Assembly: GCF_011170125.1 (NCBI RefSeq)
Contig: NZ_BLLN01000003.1
Location: forward strand, 1,374,501 to 1,438,500
DNA from: Streptomyces diastaticus subsp. diastaticus
GTDB lineage: Bacteria > Actinomycetota > Actinomycetes > Streptomycetales > Streptomycetaceae
Direction: 5' to 3'
DNA: 64,000 nucleotides
Position 1 is the first letter of the stretch; each line of letters starts with the position of its first letter. The position numbers and the translations under genes were made by a program. Under the pieces are notes generated by a model that worked only from the letters and a program-made list of their open reading frames with translations, had not been told where the DNA came from and ran no database searches. Positions 17,698 to 26,258 of this stretch are shown here, one piece after another.

Positions 17698-18954
17698 ATG
17701 ACCACCGACGCCGCGCACACCCCCGCCACCCCGCCGCCCGCCCCCCGGGCCCTGGCCACGGAAGCGGTCCACGCCGGCCGCGACGACCTCGCCGGGCTCG
17801 GCCTGCACGCGCCGCCGCTCGACCTCTCCACCACCTACCCCTCGTACGACAGCCGTGCCGAGGCCGCCCGGCTCGACGCGTTCGCCGCCACCGGCGCCGA
17901 ACTCGACGGCCCGCCCGTCTACGCGCGCCTCGGCAATCCCACGGTCGCCCGCTTCGAGACCGCCCTCGCGAAGCTGGAGGGCACCGAGTCCGCCGTCGCC
18001 TTCGCCAGCGGTATGGCCGCCCTCACCGCCGTCCTGCTGGCCCGCGCCTCGCTCGGCCTGCGCCACGTCGTCGCGGTCCGCCCGCTGTACGGGTGCAGTG
18101 ACCACCTGCTCAACACCGGGCTGCTCGGCACCGAGGTCACCTGGGTCGACCCGGCGGGCATCGCCGACGCCATCCGCCCCGACACCGGCCTGGTCCTCGT
18201 CGAGACCCCCGCCAACCCCACCCTCGCCGAGCTCGACCTGCGCGCCGTCGCCCACGCCTGCGGCACCGTGCCGCTGCTCGCCGACAACACCTTCGCCACC
18301 CCCGTCCTCCAGCGGCCCGCCGAATCCGGTGCCCGCATCGTGCTGCACAGCGCCACCAAGTACCTCGGCGGCCACGGCGACGTGCTCGGCGGCGTCGTCG
18401 CCTGCGACGAGGAGTTCGCCCGCACGCTGCGCCAGGTCCGCTTCACGACCGGCGGCGTGCTGCACCCGCTCGCCGGCTACCTGCTGCTGCGCGGCCTGTC
18501 CACGCTGCCCGTCCGGATGCGCGCCGCCTCCGCCACCGCCGCCACTCTGGTCGAGCGGCTCCGCGCCGACGCCCGGGTCACCCGCGTCCACTACCCGGCC
18601 GTCGGCGGCGCCATGGTCGCCTTCGAGACCGCGGGCGACCCGCACCAGGTGATCGCCGGGGTGCGGCTGATCACCCCGGCCGTCAGCCTCGGCAGCGTCG
18701 ACACCCTCATCCAGCACCCCGCCTCCATCAGCCACCGGGTGGTCGACGCCCACGACCGGCACGCCCACGGCGTCAGCGACCGGTTGCTGCGTCTCTCCGT
18801 CGGCCTGGAGGACGCCGACGACCTCTGGAACGACCTCGACTCCGCCCTCGGCACGGGAACCGAGGACGGCGCCGGAGCGGGTACGCGGGTCAGCGCGCCG
18901 GGCGCGCCTTCCCGGACCGAGGGTCGTACGCCGGCCGTGAGCACACCGGAGTGA
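17698..18954 (+). CDS. Trans-sulfuration type PLP enzyme (methionine gamma-lyase / cystathionine gamma-synthase family)
   Basis: A 418-residue fold-type I PLP enzyme. YARLGNPTVARFETALAKLE and ESAVAFASGMAAL are the N-terminal signatures, ADNTFATPVLQRP holds the Asp that pairs with the PLP ring nitrogen, and HSATKYLGGHGDVLGG contains the Schiff-base Lys. The tail SLGSVDTLIQHPASISHR is also typical. The reaction could be Met or Cys elimination or gamma-replacement, and the family cannot be split further by eye. The last 65 bases overlap, tail to tail, with the GNAT gene on the other strand. The C-terminus after residue 390 is low-complexity. Confidence 0.9.
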   Translation: MTTDAAHTPATPPPAPRALATEAVHAGRDDLAGLGLHAPPLDLSTTYPSYDSRAEAARLDAFAATGAELDGPPVYARLGNPTVARFETALAKLEGTESAVAFASGMAALTAVLLARASLGLRHVVAVRPLYGCSDHLLNTGLLGTEVTWVDPAGIADAIRPDTGLVLVETPANPTLAELDLRAVAHACGTVPLLADNTFATPVLQRPAESGARIVLHSATKYLGGHGDVLGGVVACDEEFARTLRQVRFTTGGVLHPLAGYLLLRGLSTLPVRMRAASATAATLVERLRADARVTRVHYPAVGGAMVAFETAGDPHQVIAGVRLITPAVSLGSVDTLIQHPASISHRVVDAHDRHAHGVSDRLLRLSVGLEDADDLWNDLDSALGTGTEDGAGAGTRVSAPGAPSRTEGRTPAVSTPE

Positions 18955-20371
18955 CGTCCAGGCGGGCGGTGATCACCAGGGTGCCCTCCTCGATCTGGTA
19001 GTCGAGGGGGAGCCCCAGGCCGCGCATGGCGGCGACCATCGCGGTGTTCGACGCCTGCGTCACCGCGTAGACACTCCCACCGCCCGCCTCCGCGGCCATC
19101 GCGACCAGCCGGCCGAGGAGTTCGCCGCCGATGCCCCGGTGCTGCCAGGCGTCCTCCACCAGCAGCGCGACCTCCGTCTCCTCGCCGTCCCACAGCAGGT
19201 GCCCGAGGGCGACCACGCGGCCCCCGGCGTCGCGCGCCGCCAGGGTCCGGCCGAACCGCGGGCTCAGCAGGTGGTCCAGGTAGCGGTCGGCGTCGCGGAC
19301 CGGCCCGTGGTAGCGCCTGGCCAGGGTCTCGGGCGAGCAGCGCTCGTGCAGGGCGCGGGCCTCGGGCAGGTCGGCGGCGTCGGCGCGCTGCACCGTCACG
19401 GCCTCCCCCCGGTCCAGCGCGAGCACGTGCCGGCTCCGCGGCAGCCGGGCCCCCAGCCTGCCGTCCAGCTCCACCAGCGCGCGTGCCCGCGCGAACTCGG
19501 TCGGTGTGAACGGCAGACGGGGCCGTTCGACGGTGAGCACGCCGTCCCCCGGGGCCCGCAGCCGCAGCACCGCCCCGTCGAGCACGCCCTCCACCGGCAC
19601 GGCCTGCCCGTCCGCCGCCACCCGCGCCGCGGGCACCGAGCGGATCGTGCAGCGGCCCAGCAACTGGCGCAGGGCCAGCGGCAGCTCGGCCGGGTCCAGC
19701 GCGACGCGGGTGGCGAGGCCCAGGACCCGCGTCGGGGCGTCGACCAGGTCGTGGGCGTCGGCCCGCTCGATCCAGGTGGCGGCGCCGCCCGCCCCGGCGA
19801 CCGTACGGGTGAGCGTCGCGGCCGCCAGCCCCTCCGGGGCCCGCAGCAGGAACTCGTCGACCGTGCCCTGCGCCAGCGGATGCGCCTGGAGGCTCAGGAT
19901 GTCGACCTTCCGCCGGGCCAGCGCTCCGCACAGCCGCGCCAGCGAGCCCGGCTCGTCGCGCACGGTGGTCCGCATCCGCCACAGCGCCGTCGTGCCCGGT
20001 GCCCCCTCGGCGGCGGGACCCTCGGCGGTGCCCGTACCGGGCCCGGTGCCCGCCGGGGGCGGGGCGTGCGGATGCCGCCGCGCCCACCACCGGCGCACCG
20101 CCGCCGTCCCCAGCAGTGCGACGGCCGCGGCGGGCAGCGTCACCGGCCCCCACGGCCCGTCGGCCACGGACCCGGCGACGGCGGCCGCCACCGCCACGGC
20201 CGTGAGCAGGGCGGCCGTCCCGACCAGGTCGCGCCGCCGGGGGCGGGTGCCCGGGGCGGGGGCGCGGCGCCGGGACCGGCGGGAGCGGACCCGCGTGGCA
20301 CTCCTCGCCGGGGTCGCCGCGTCCGGCCCGGGGCCGGACGCGGGCGCGGTGTCAGTCGTCTCCCTCGTCAT
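18890..20371 (-). CDS. GNAT acetyltransferase fused to an ACT-like domain and N-terminal membrane helices
   Basis: A 493-residue protein. Residues 1-50 are very Arg-rich. Two hydrophobic segments follow (about 50-70 and 75-92). Residues 130-200 contain RTTVRDEPGSLARLCGALARRKVDIL, an ACT-domain start. Residues 325-460 form a GNAT domain (AVTVQRADAADLPEARALHE, then DAWQHRGIGGELLGRLVAMA, the acetyl-CoA loop). ACT domains sense amino acids, so an amino-acid-regulated acetyltransferase at the membrane is the natural inference. The 3' end overlaps the convergent PLP-enzyme gene by 65 bases. Confidence 0.82.
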   Translation of the reverse strand: MTRETTDTAPASGPGPDAATPARSATRVRSRRSRRRAPAPGTRPRRRDLVGTAALLTAVAVAAAVAGSVADGPWGPVTLPAAAVALLGTAAVRRWWARRHPHAPPPAGTGPGTGTAEGPAAEGAPGTTALWRMRTTVRDEPGSLARLCGALARRKVDILSLQAHPLAQGTVDEFLLRAPEGLAAATLTRTVAGAGGAATWIERADAHDLVDAPTRVLGLATRVALDPAELPLALRQLLGRCTIRSVPAARVAADGQAVPVEGVLDGAVLRLRAPGDGVLTVERPRLPFTPTEFARARALVELDGRLGARLPRSRHVLALDRGEAVTVQRADAADLPEARALHERCSPETLARRYHGPVRDADRYLDHLLSPRFGRTLAARDAGGRVVALGHLLWDGEETEVALLVEDAWQHRGIGGELLGRLVAMAAEAGGGSVYAVTQASNTAMVAAMRGLGLPLDYQIEEGTLVITARLDVTPVCSRPAYDPRSGKARPAR

Positions 20372-20480
20372 GCCTCCACTGTGGAGGAGCGGTGTTGCCT
20401 GTCCACGAACGTGCTGTGACCGGCTGGTTAAGTGCCCTCAGGTCCCTTTCGCCGGGACCGCGACGGCGGTCCCGGCTCCC

Positions 20481-22100
20481 TCACTGGCCGACCAGCCCCG
20501 GCTGGAGCGTCCTGCGGAACAGCGTGCGGCCGCCCTCCGCCCGCAGCCGAACCGTCAGCTCCCCGCTCGCGCCGTCGATGTCGACGGCGCCGAAGTACTG
20601 CGGCGACTCGGCGGGGGAGACGTTGGCCCGGCCCGGGGCCTGGACGAAGACCTGGTCGGGGCCGAAGGTCGCGTCGAGCGCGGTCGCCGGGAAGCCGCCG
20701 GCCGCCAGCGGCCCCGTCACGAACTCCCAGAACGGCGCGAAGTCCTGGAAGGCCGCCCGCTCGGGCCGGTAGTGCTGCGCGGAGGTGTGGTGCACGTCGG
20801 CGGTGAGCCAGAGCGTGCCGGTGATCCGCCGGTGCTTGATGTGCCGCAGCAGCTCCGCGATCTGCAGTTCCCGGCCCAGCGGCGCCCCCGGGTCGCCCTG
20901 CGCCACGGCCTCCACGTGCTGGTCGGCGTCGAGGACGACCAGGCCCAGCGGCATGTCGGAGGCGATCACCTTCCACACCGCGCGCGAGCGGGACAGCTCG
21001 CGCTTGAGCCAGGCGAGCTGCTCGGCACCGAGGATGCCCACCGTGTCGTCGGTCTCCCGGCCCGGCGAGTTGGGCCGCCGGTGGCTGCGCATGTCGAGCA
21101 CGAACACGTCGAGCAGCGGACCGTGCCGCAGCACCCGGTACACCCGGCCGGCCCGGTCGGCGGCGCGCGCGGGCAGCGTGGACACGGGGAAGTACTCGCC
21201 GAACGCCCTGAGCGCCCGGGCGGCCAGCACGTCGGCCCGCTTCTCGGTGTAGCGGTCGTCGTCCAGGAGCTGGCCCGGGTACCAGTTGTTGTGCACCTCG
21301 TGGTCGTCCCACTGCACGATCCACGGCACGCGGGCGTTGAACCGCCGCATCGGCGCGTCCAGCAGGTTGTAGCGGAAGTTGCCCCGGAACTCCGCCAGGG
21401 TCTCGGCGACCTTCGCCTTCTCCTCGGTGGTGGTGTTCCGCCAGATCCGGCCGTCCGGGAGGGTCACCTCCGGCTCGACGGGGCTGTCGGCGTAGATGGT
21501 GTCGCCGCTGCACAGGAAGAAGTCCGGGTCCAGCGCGCCCATCTCGTCGAACACCCGGTAGCCGCCCCGGTCCGGGTTGATGCCCCAGCCCTGGCCCGCG
21601 ATGTCCCCGGACCAGGTGAACCGCACGTCTCGGCGGCGCGGTGAGGTGGTGCGGAAGGTCCCGGTGACCGGCTCGCCGCCGCGCCTCGGGTCGTCGGGGT
21701 CGGCGAGCAGGACGCGGTAGTGGATCTGCTGCCCGGAGGGCAGGCCGTGCAGCCGGGTGGTGCCGGTGAAGTCGGTCCCCGGGCCGAGCAACGGACCCCG
21801 GAAGCGCCGGGGGCCGCGGAACGACTCGGTGGCCGAGGCCTCGACCACCATCCGGGCGGGCCGGTCCGACCGCACCCAGACCAGGCCGCCGTCCGCGCCC
21901 ACGTCACCGGCCTGCACGCCCCAGCGCGCGGCAGGACGCCCCGAGCGGGCGAAGGCGGGCGCCACCCCGGCGGCGGGCAGGGCCAGGGCGGCGGTGGCCG
22001 CCAGCGAGCCGGTGAGCAGCCGACGCCGGGCGACGCCGGGAGCGTCCGTGCCGGGGGCGCCGGGGGAATCGGGAGAGCGGTGGTCGGGTGCGGGCGTCAT
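20481..22100 (-). CDS. Tat-exported alkaline phosphatase D (PhoD) family protein
   Basis: A 539-residue protein. The twin-arginine signal VARRRLLTGSLAATAALALP (about residues 23-42) ends near AFARSG. The PhoD N-terminal domain and then the metallophosphatase core follow, with SGDIAGQGWG, SGDTIYADSP, QWDDHEVHNNW (metal-binding D-D-H-E) and LTADVHHTSA. PhoD enzymes are secreted Ca/Fe phosphodiesterases and phosphomonoesterases, often part of the PhoP phosphate-starvation regulon. No PHO box was recognised upstream by eye. A terminator is not evident at its 3' end. Confidence 0.93.
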   Translation of the reverse strand: MTPAPDHRSPDSPGAPGTDAPGVARRRLLTGSLAATAALALPAAGVAPAFARSGRPAARWGVQAGDVGADGGLVWVRSDRPARMVVEASATESFRGPRRFRGPLLGPGTDFTGTTRLHGLPSGQQIHYRVLLADPDDPRRGGEPVTGTFRTTSPRRRDVRFTWSGDIAGQGWGINPDRGGYRVFDEMGALDPDFFLCSGDTIYADSPVEPEVTLPDGRIWRNTTTEEKAKVAETLAEFRGNFRYNLLDAPMRRFNARVPWIVQWDDHEVHNNWYPGQLLDDDRYTEKRADVLAARALRAFGEYFPVSTLPARAADRAGRVYRVLRHGPLLDVFVLDMRSHRRPNSPGRETDDTVGILGAEQLAWLKRELSRSRAVWKVIASDMPLGLVVLDADQHVEAVAQGDPGAPLGRELQIAELLRHIKHRRITGTLWLTADVHHTSAQHYRPERAAFQDFAPFWEFVTGPLAAGGFPATALDATFGPDQVFVQAPGRANVSPAESPQYFGAVDIDGASGELTVRLRAEGGRTLFRRTLQPGLVGQ

Positions 22101-22263
22101 GGGGCCTCCTGCTCAGCGGTGCCGGGGCTGGTGTCCGGGCGCCACTCCGGTGCGGAGCGGGGTGGGTCGAGCGGCGCCGGTGCGAACCCTCAGTGAACAT
22201 CCGCCGTTCGGCCGGGTCTGCCCCGCGCGCCGGAGGGGCCGGATCCGGTCCCTCACCGCCGAG

Positions 22264-22291
22264 GGGCCCGGGGCACGCGCGCCCCGGGCCC
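22264..22291 (-). terminator. Terminator of the alpha/beta hydrolase gene
   Basis: A perfect 11-base-pair stem (GGGCCCGGGGC with its complement, 6-base loop) starts 15 bases past the hydrolase stop. On the plus strand it is followed by TTT, so it also blocks readthrough in that direction. Confidence 0.7.
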
Positions 22292-22305
22292 TTTGACGCG
22301 CGGCC

Positions 22306-23136
22306 TCAGCGGGTGGCGTCCAGGATGACCCGGGCGACCAGCGCCGGGTCGTCGTTCATCGGGACGTGTCCGCAGCCGGGCAGGCGGATCAGCCGGGCCC
22401 CGGGGATGACGCGCTTGGCCCGTACGCCCTGGCGGCGCAGGAGCAGCCGGTCCCGGCTGCCCCAGGCCACGGTCACCGGGACGTCCGGCACGTCATGGAC
22501 GAAGAGCGCGTCCCGTCCGGCGGCCAGGGTCGGTTCGAAACCGGTGCAGTCGCGCAGCGCGAGCGTCTCGGCGACCACCGCCGCGGCCGGGCGCCGCGTC
22601 GGGCGGGCGTAGATGGTGCTGGTCAGGGCGGCGCGCCCGACGGCCGTGCGGGCGGCCCGCTGCACCACCGGCAGCGGCATGGCCAGCGCCGCCTGCCGCA
22701 TCGCGCGCAGCGTGCCGAAGGCGAACCGGCGCTCGCCCTCGGTCCAGAATCCGGCCGGGGAGAGCGCCGTGACCGTACGCGCGAGCCCCTGGCGGCCGAG
22801 TTCCAGCGCGAGCAGCCCGCCCAGCGAGTTGCCGACCACGTGCGGGCGGTGGAGCCCCAGCGTCTCGCAGAGCCTGCCGAGGGCCTGGGCGACGGTCGGC
22901 AGGTCGTACGGGACGCCGTCCGGCAGGGCGGGAGAGGCACCGAACCCCGGCAGGTCGACGGCGATCACGTCACGCTCGGCCGCGAGGATGCCGGTGACCG
23001 GTTCCCATGCCTGGAGGTGGTGCCCTATGCCGTGCAGCAGCACCACCGGCTCACCGGAGCCGTGGCGTTGGTGGACGGCGCTCACCTCGCGGCTGCCGGC
23101 GGGGGTGTCGATGCGGAAGGAGACGGTCGCGGTCAT
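22306..23136 (-). CDS. Alpha/beta hydrolase
   Basis: A 276-residue single-domain hydrolase. VVLLHGIGHHLQAWEPV is the oxyanion-hole strand, DLPGFGAS the following loop, VVGNSLGGLLALELG the nucleophile elbow (Ser), and GCGHVPMNDDP the region of the catalytic His. It is cytoplasmic, with no signal peptide. The substrate (ester, lactone, epoxide or C-C bond) is unknown. A 14-base perfect palindrome lies 74 bases upstream of its start, suggesting control by a TetR-type repressor encoded elsewhere. Confidence 0.9.
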   Translation of the reverse strand: MTATVSFRIDTPAGSREVSAVHQRHGSGEPVVLLHGIGHHLQAWEPVTGILAAERDVIAVDLPGFGASPALPDGVPYDLPTVAQALGRLCETLGLHRPHVVGNSLGGLLALELGRQGLARTVTALSPAGFWTEGERRFAFGTLRAMRQAALAMPLPVVQRAARTAVGRAALTSTIYARPTRRPAAAVVAETLALRDCTGFEPTLAAGRDALFVHDVPDVPVTVAWGSRDRLLLRRQGVRAKRVIPGARLIRLPGCGHVPMNDDPALVARVILDATR

Positions 23137-23209
23137 GCAGCTCCTCGGCGTGAACGCGCGGGGTGCGCGCGGGACATGGCTGTGCTGCTGGACAGCTTGT
23201 CAGTAGGCG

Positions 23210-23223
23210 CTACCGATCGGTAG
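23210..23223. promoter_or_regulatory. Palindromic operator candidate upstream of the hydrolase
   Basis: CTACCGATCGGTAG is a perfect 14-base palindrome with no spacer, 74 bases upstream of the hydrolase ATG. ACCGATCGGT-like palindromes are typical of TetR-family operators in Streptomyces. No tetR gene is in the window, so the cognate regulator is not identified. Confidence 0.5.
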
Positions 23224-23360
23224 CCCCTGACCGTCCTCCCGCACGCGAAAGGACGGCGCCCGAGCGGTGCGTGCGCCGTGCGTCCCTCTGTGTGCCGCAC
23301 GCGAACGATGCGTGAACGCTGTACGGCACTGTGCCGGGGCGCCCCGGGCCCGGCGCAGGA

Positions 23361-23395
23361 TTGGTCTTGACCAAGTCCCCGGCGCCCCCTATCGT
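23361..23395 (+). promoter_or_regulatory. HrdB-type promoter with overlapping DasR-like operator
   Basis: TTGACC (23367-23372) and TATCGT (23390-23395) are separated by exactly 17 bases, a good vegetative promoter. The -35 lies inside the perfect inverted repeat TTGGTC-TT-GACCAA (23361-23374). Its core TGGTCTTGACCA differs from the DasR dre core TGGTCTAGACCA at one central base. A HutC-type GntR protein bound here would block RNA polymerase. The gene directly downstream encodes such a protein, so autoregulation is the simplest reading. Confidence 0.65.
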
Positions 23396-23475
23396 CGCTA
23401 GGGTTAGTGAAGGAACCTTTAATAAACAAGGGCACGGAAAACACCGCCGGGACAAGGCGATTGCGGAGGATCAGG

Positions 23476-24234
23476 GTGGGGACCACGCAGCTGGAATCGG
23501 TGCCGGAGCCGAAGTACTGGCACCTCAGGACCGTGCTCAGTGAGGCACTCGACTCCGAGTTCGCCGTCGGCCAGGTGCTGCCGAACGAACGCGACCTCGC
23601 CGCACGCTTCGGCGTCGCACGGGCCACGCTCCGCCAGGCACTGGAGCAGCTCGAGCTCGAAGGCCGCCTCCAGCGCCGCCGGGGGGTCGGCACCACCGTC
23701 GCCCCGCCGCGCGTCGGCGTGGCCGTCGGCTCCGCCCAGCTCGGCTGGCCGGGTGCCCCCGGTGACGCCTGGCAGGCCGAGGAGTGCGAGCGCGCCCTGG
23801 CGCCCGCCGCCGTCGCCGGGATGCTCGGCGTGGCCAAGGACGAGCCGGTCCACGTCGTCCGCCGGACCCGGGTGACCGGGGGCCAGCCGGTGGCCGCCGA
23901 CCTGGTCCACATCCCCGCCTCCTCGGTGCCGGACCTCACCGCCATAGACGCCCCCTCCGGTCCGGCCCGGGCCCGCGCGGTCCTGCGCGAACTGTGCCGG
24001 ACGGAGTTCGAGGGCCAGGACCGCTCCGTCGAACTGGGTTCCGCCCGGGCCGACGACGCGCGTGCCCTGGACCGGCTGCCCGGAGCGCCCGTACTCGTGG
24101 TCACCACGCGGTACTTCGGCGCCGGCGGCACCGCCGCCGTCTCGCTCGCCACCTACCGGGCCGACACCTGCCGCCTCACCTTCGGCGCGGACGGCGTGGA
24201 GATCCACCACACACCGGAGCGGCAGGCGTCCTGA
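23476..24234 (+). CDS. GntR-family (HutC/UTRA) transcriptional regulator
   Basis: A 252-residue regulator. The GntR winged helix covers residues 10-75 (VLPNERDLAARFGVARATLR, LEGRLQRRRGVGTTV). A UTRA effector domain follows (residues 85-245: EPVHVVRRTRVTGGQPVAAD, IPASSVPDL, LVVTTRYF). UTRA members bind sugars, amino-sugar phosphates or amino acids. GTG 23476 follows GGAGG at 23465-23469, which decides the start over an upstream in-frame ATG at 23407. A promoter overlapped by a DasR-like operator lies 80 bases upstream. The ROK regulator behind it converges. Confidence 0.92.
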   Translation: MGTTQLESVPEPKYWHLRTVLSEALDSEFAVGQVLPNERDLAARFGVARATLRQALEQLELEGRLQRRRGVGTTVAPPRVGVAVGSAQLGWPGAPGDAWQAEECERALAPAAVAGMLGVAKDEPVHVVRRTRVTGGQPVAADLVHIPASSVPDLTAIDAPSGPARARAVLRELCRTEFEGQDRSVELGSARADDARALDRLPGAPVLVVTTRYFGAGGTAAVSLATYRADTCRLTFGADGVEIHHTPERQAS

Positions 24235-24309
24235 CCCGCCACAGCCCGCTCCCCGCCACGGCCGCCCGGCTCCGTCCCGGCGGCCGTGCGCGTTTCCCGG
24301 GCGGGGCGG

Positions 24310-25467
24310 TCAGCGCCGGGCGGTGACCGTGGTCTCCACCGCGAACAACTGCTCCTCGACGTGGTCCAGGGCCAGCCGCAGCGCGCCGGTGGCCACCGCC
24401 GCCTCGCCGAGCACGGAGAGCGCCACCCGGGGTGTCCGCAGGCAGTACCGCGCCAACTCCTCGCGCAGCGGCTCCAGTACGCCGTCGAGCCCGGCCGCCC
24501 AGCCGCCGATCACCACCACCTCAGGGTCGAGCGCCAGCACCAGGGCGGCCACGTCGTGCACCAGCCGTCGCACGAACCGGTCGAGGGCCGCCTGCGCCTG
24601 CGCGTCGCCGTCGCGGGCGTCGGCGAAGACGGCGGCCACCGCCTGCTCGTCCAGTGGGTGCAGCGGCTCGCCGTTGGTCGACAGCAGGATCTCCGGGGTC
24701 TCCTCCTGCCCCAGCAGGTGCAGGGCACCGATCTCCCCGGCCGCCCCGCCGAACCCCCGGTGCAGCCGGCCGCCGATCAGCGAGCCCGCGCCGGGGCTCA
24801 GCCCGGCCATCACGTAGACGACGTCGTCCGAGCCGACCGCCGCGCCCTTCCAGTGCTCGGCCACGGCAGCCGTGTTGGCGTCGTTCTCGACCAGCACCGG
24901 GCAGCGGAACGACCGGCGCAGCCGCTCCCCGAGCTCCAGCCCCGTCCACTCGGGCAGCGCCGTGCCCAGCCGCACCGTCCCGTCGGCCTCGACGATGCCC
25001 GGGCTGCCCACCCCGACGGCCCGTACCGCCTGCCGGGACACTCCCGCCCGGCGCAGCAGGTCCGCGACGGTGGCGCGCAGCCGCTCCAGGCGCTCGTCGG
25101 CCGGTGCCGAGGCGAGGACGGGCTTCTGGGCGGTGCCCAGAAGCCGGCCGTCGAGGTCGGAGAGGACGGCCGAGACGCGGTGCGAACCGATCTCCAGCCC
25201 CAGCAGGTAGCCGGCCTCCGCGCGGAAACGGAACCTCCGGGCGGGCCTGCCCTGACGCCGGGCGGCGCCCTCCTCGGCGGCCACCTCCACGACCAGACCC
25301 GCCTCGATCTGGCCCTCCACGACCCCCTCGACGGTCGGCCGGGACAGCCCGGTGACCCGGGTGATCTCGGTGAGTGTGGCGCATTCCGTCCCGCGCAGAG
25401 CGTGCAGCACCACGGCCGAGTTGATGCGGCGCAGCAGTGAGGGGTCGCCGCCGGTCATGCGTCCCAA
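24310..25467 (-). CDS. ROK-family transcriptional regulator lacking the zinc motif
   Basis: A 385-residue protein. The winged helix is TLTEITRVTGLSRPTVEGVV at about residues 30-50, and the sugar-kinase-like ROK domain follows (GLEIGSHRVSAVLSDLDGRL, GVGSPGIVEADGTV, ENDANTAAVAEHW, GGAAGEIGAL). The CxCGxxGCxE zinc motif that should follow GEIG is absent, replaced by LLGQEETPEILLSTNG. The protein may therefore bind a ligand differently or have lost kinase chemistry. TTG 25467 is preferred because GGAGG lies seven bases before it, against sixteen before the in-frame ATG at 25458. Confidence 0.88.
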   Translation of the reverse strand: MGRMTGGDPSLLRRINSAVVLHALRGTECATLTEITRVTGLSRPTVEGVVEGQIEAGLVVEVAAEEGAARRQGRPARRFRFRAEAGYLLGLEIGSHRVSAVLSDLDGRLLGTAQKPVLASAPADERLERLRATVADLLRRAGVSRQAVRAVGVGSPGIVEADGTVRLGTALPEWTGLELGERLRRSFRCPVLVENDANTAAVAEHWKGAAVGSDDVVYVMAGLSPGAGSLIGGRLHRGFGGAAGEIGALHLLGQEETPEILLSTNGEPLHPLDEQAVAAVFADARDGDAQAQAALDRFVRRLVHDVAALVLALDPEVVVIGGWAAGLDGVLEPLREELARYCLRTPRVALSVLGEAAVATGALRLALDHVEEQLFAVETTVTARR

Positions 25468-25689
25468 CGTGGGTCCTCCCTGCTCGTGCGCGTGTTGGCC
25501 GGATCGTACTGTGCCCGGCTCCCGGCGGCGAGGTCCGGTGCACGGTGTCCGCGCGGCGCCACCCGCCCCGGCCGACCGGAAGCGGAGCCTGACACTGTGC
25601 CACCTTCCCGCCCGGGCCCCGCCCTCGGGCCCCGGCCGCCGCGGGAGCCGGTGGCGCGACTGTCGGCGGTGACCGGTTTACTGGACCGT

Positions 25690-26139
25690 ATGAGTACCGC
25701 TCGGCACCTGGCCACCCTGGAGCAGCTGTGCGTGCGGCCCTTCCTGGACGAGGGTCCCGTCCGCAGCGCCTCGGACGGGACCGCGGGACCCGGCTTCCAC
25801 CTGGCCCTGCTGGCGGCCTCGCAAGCTCCGGCAGGTGAACGGGACACGGCCGCCGAGGAGTTCGGCGCACTGCGGGAATCCCTCGCCGTGGTGCTGGAGC
25901 AGCGCTGGGGGCCCGCCGGGCACGTCAGTCTCTGGAGCGCCCTCGTCCGGGCCGAGGAGGCACGGATCGCCGGCACCGGGCAGGTGGTGGAGGAGCCCTG
26001 GCGGACGCTGAGCGCCTCCGTGCCGGACGTCCTGCTGTGGCGCCGCGCGGACCGCTGGATAGCCCTCGGCACCGCCGAGCGGGAGACCGAGCAGCCCGTA
26101 CGGCTGTTGGCGCTCGCCACCGCCGTCGACCCGCCCTGA
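25690..26139 (+). CDS. Hypothetical protein, 149 residues
   Basis: Begins MSTARHLATLEQLCVRPFLD and is mixed alpha/beta with no membrane helix, signal peptide or recognised motif. VEEPWRTLSASVPDVLLWRR and RWIALGTAERETEQPVRLL look like a folded C-terminal half. The base directly upstream of ATG is preceded by GTTTACTGGACCGT and no Shine-Dalgarno, so a leaderless transcript is possible. Codon usage is normal for the window. A very strong hairpin 77 bases after the stop terminates it. Confidence 0.7.
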   Translation: MSTARHLATLEQLCVRPFLDEGPVRSASDGTAGPGFHLALLAASQAPAGERDTAAEEFGALRESLAVVLEQRWGPAGHVSLWSALVRAEEARIAGTGQVVEEPWRTLSASVPDVLLWRRADRWIALGTAERETEQPVRLLALATAVDPP

Positions 26140-26215
26140 CGGCCCATGCCACCGCACCCGCGCCGGCCGGGCGGGACCGGCACGAGCGGAGACCGCGGGC
26201 GGCGCCGCGTCCCGC

Positions 26216-26258
26216 CCGGCCTCACCTGCGGCGGCCCGGCCGCCGCAGGTGAGGCCGG
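26216..26258 (+). terminator. Very strong perfect hairpin (20-bp stem)
   Basis: A 20-base-pair perfect inverted repeat with a three-base CCG loop. The 5' arm begins CCGGCCTCACC and the 3' arm ends GGTGAGGCCGG. It follows the hypothetical gene at 25690-26139 and is the longest uninterrupted stem noticed in the window. Terminator is the simplest reading, for either strand. Confidence 0.7.
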
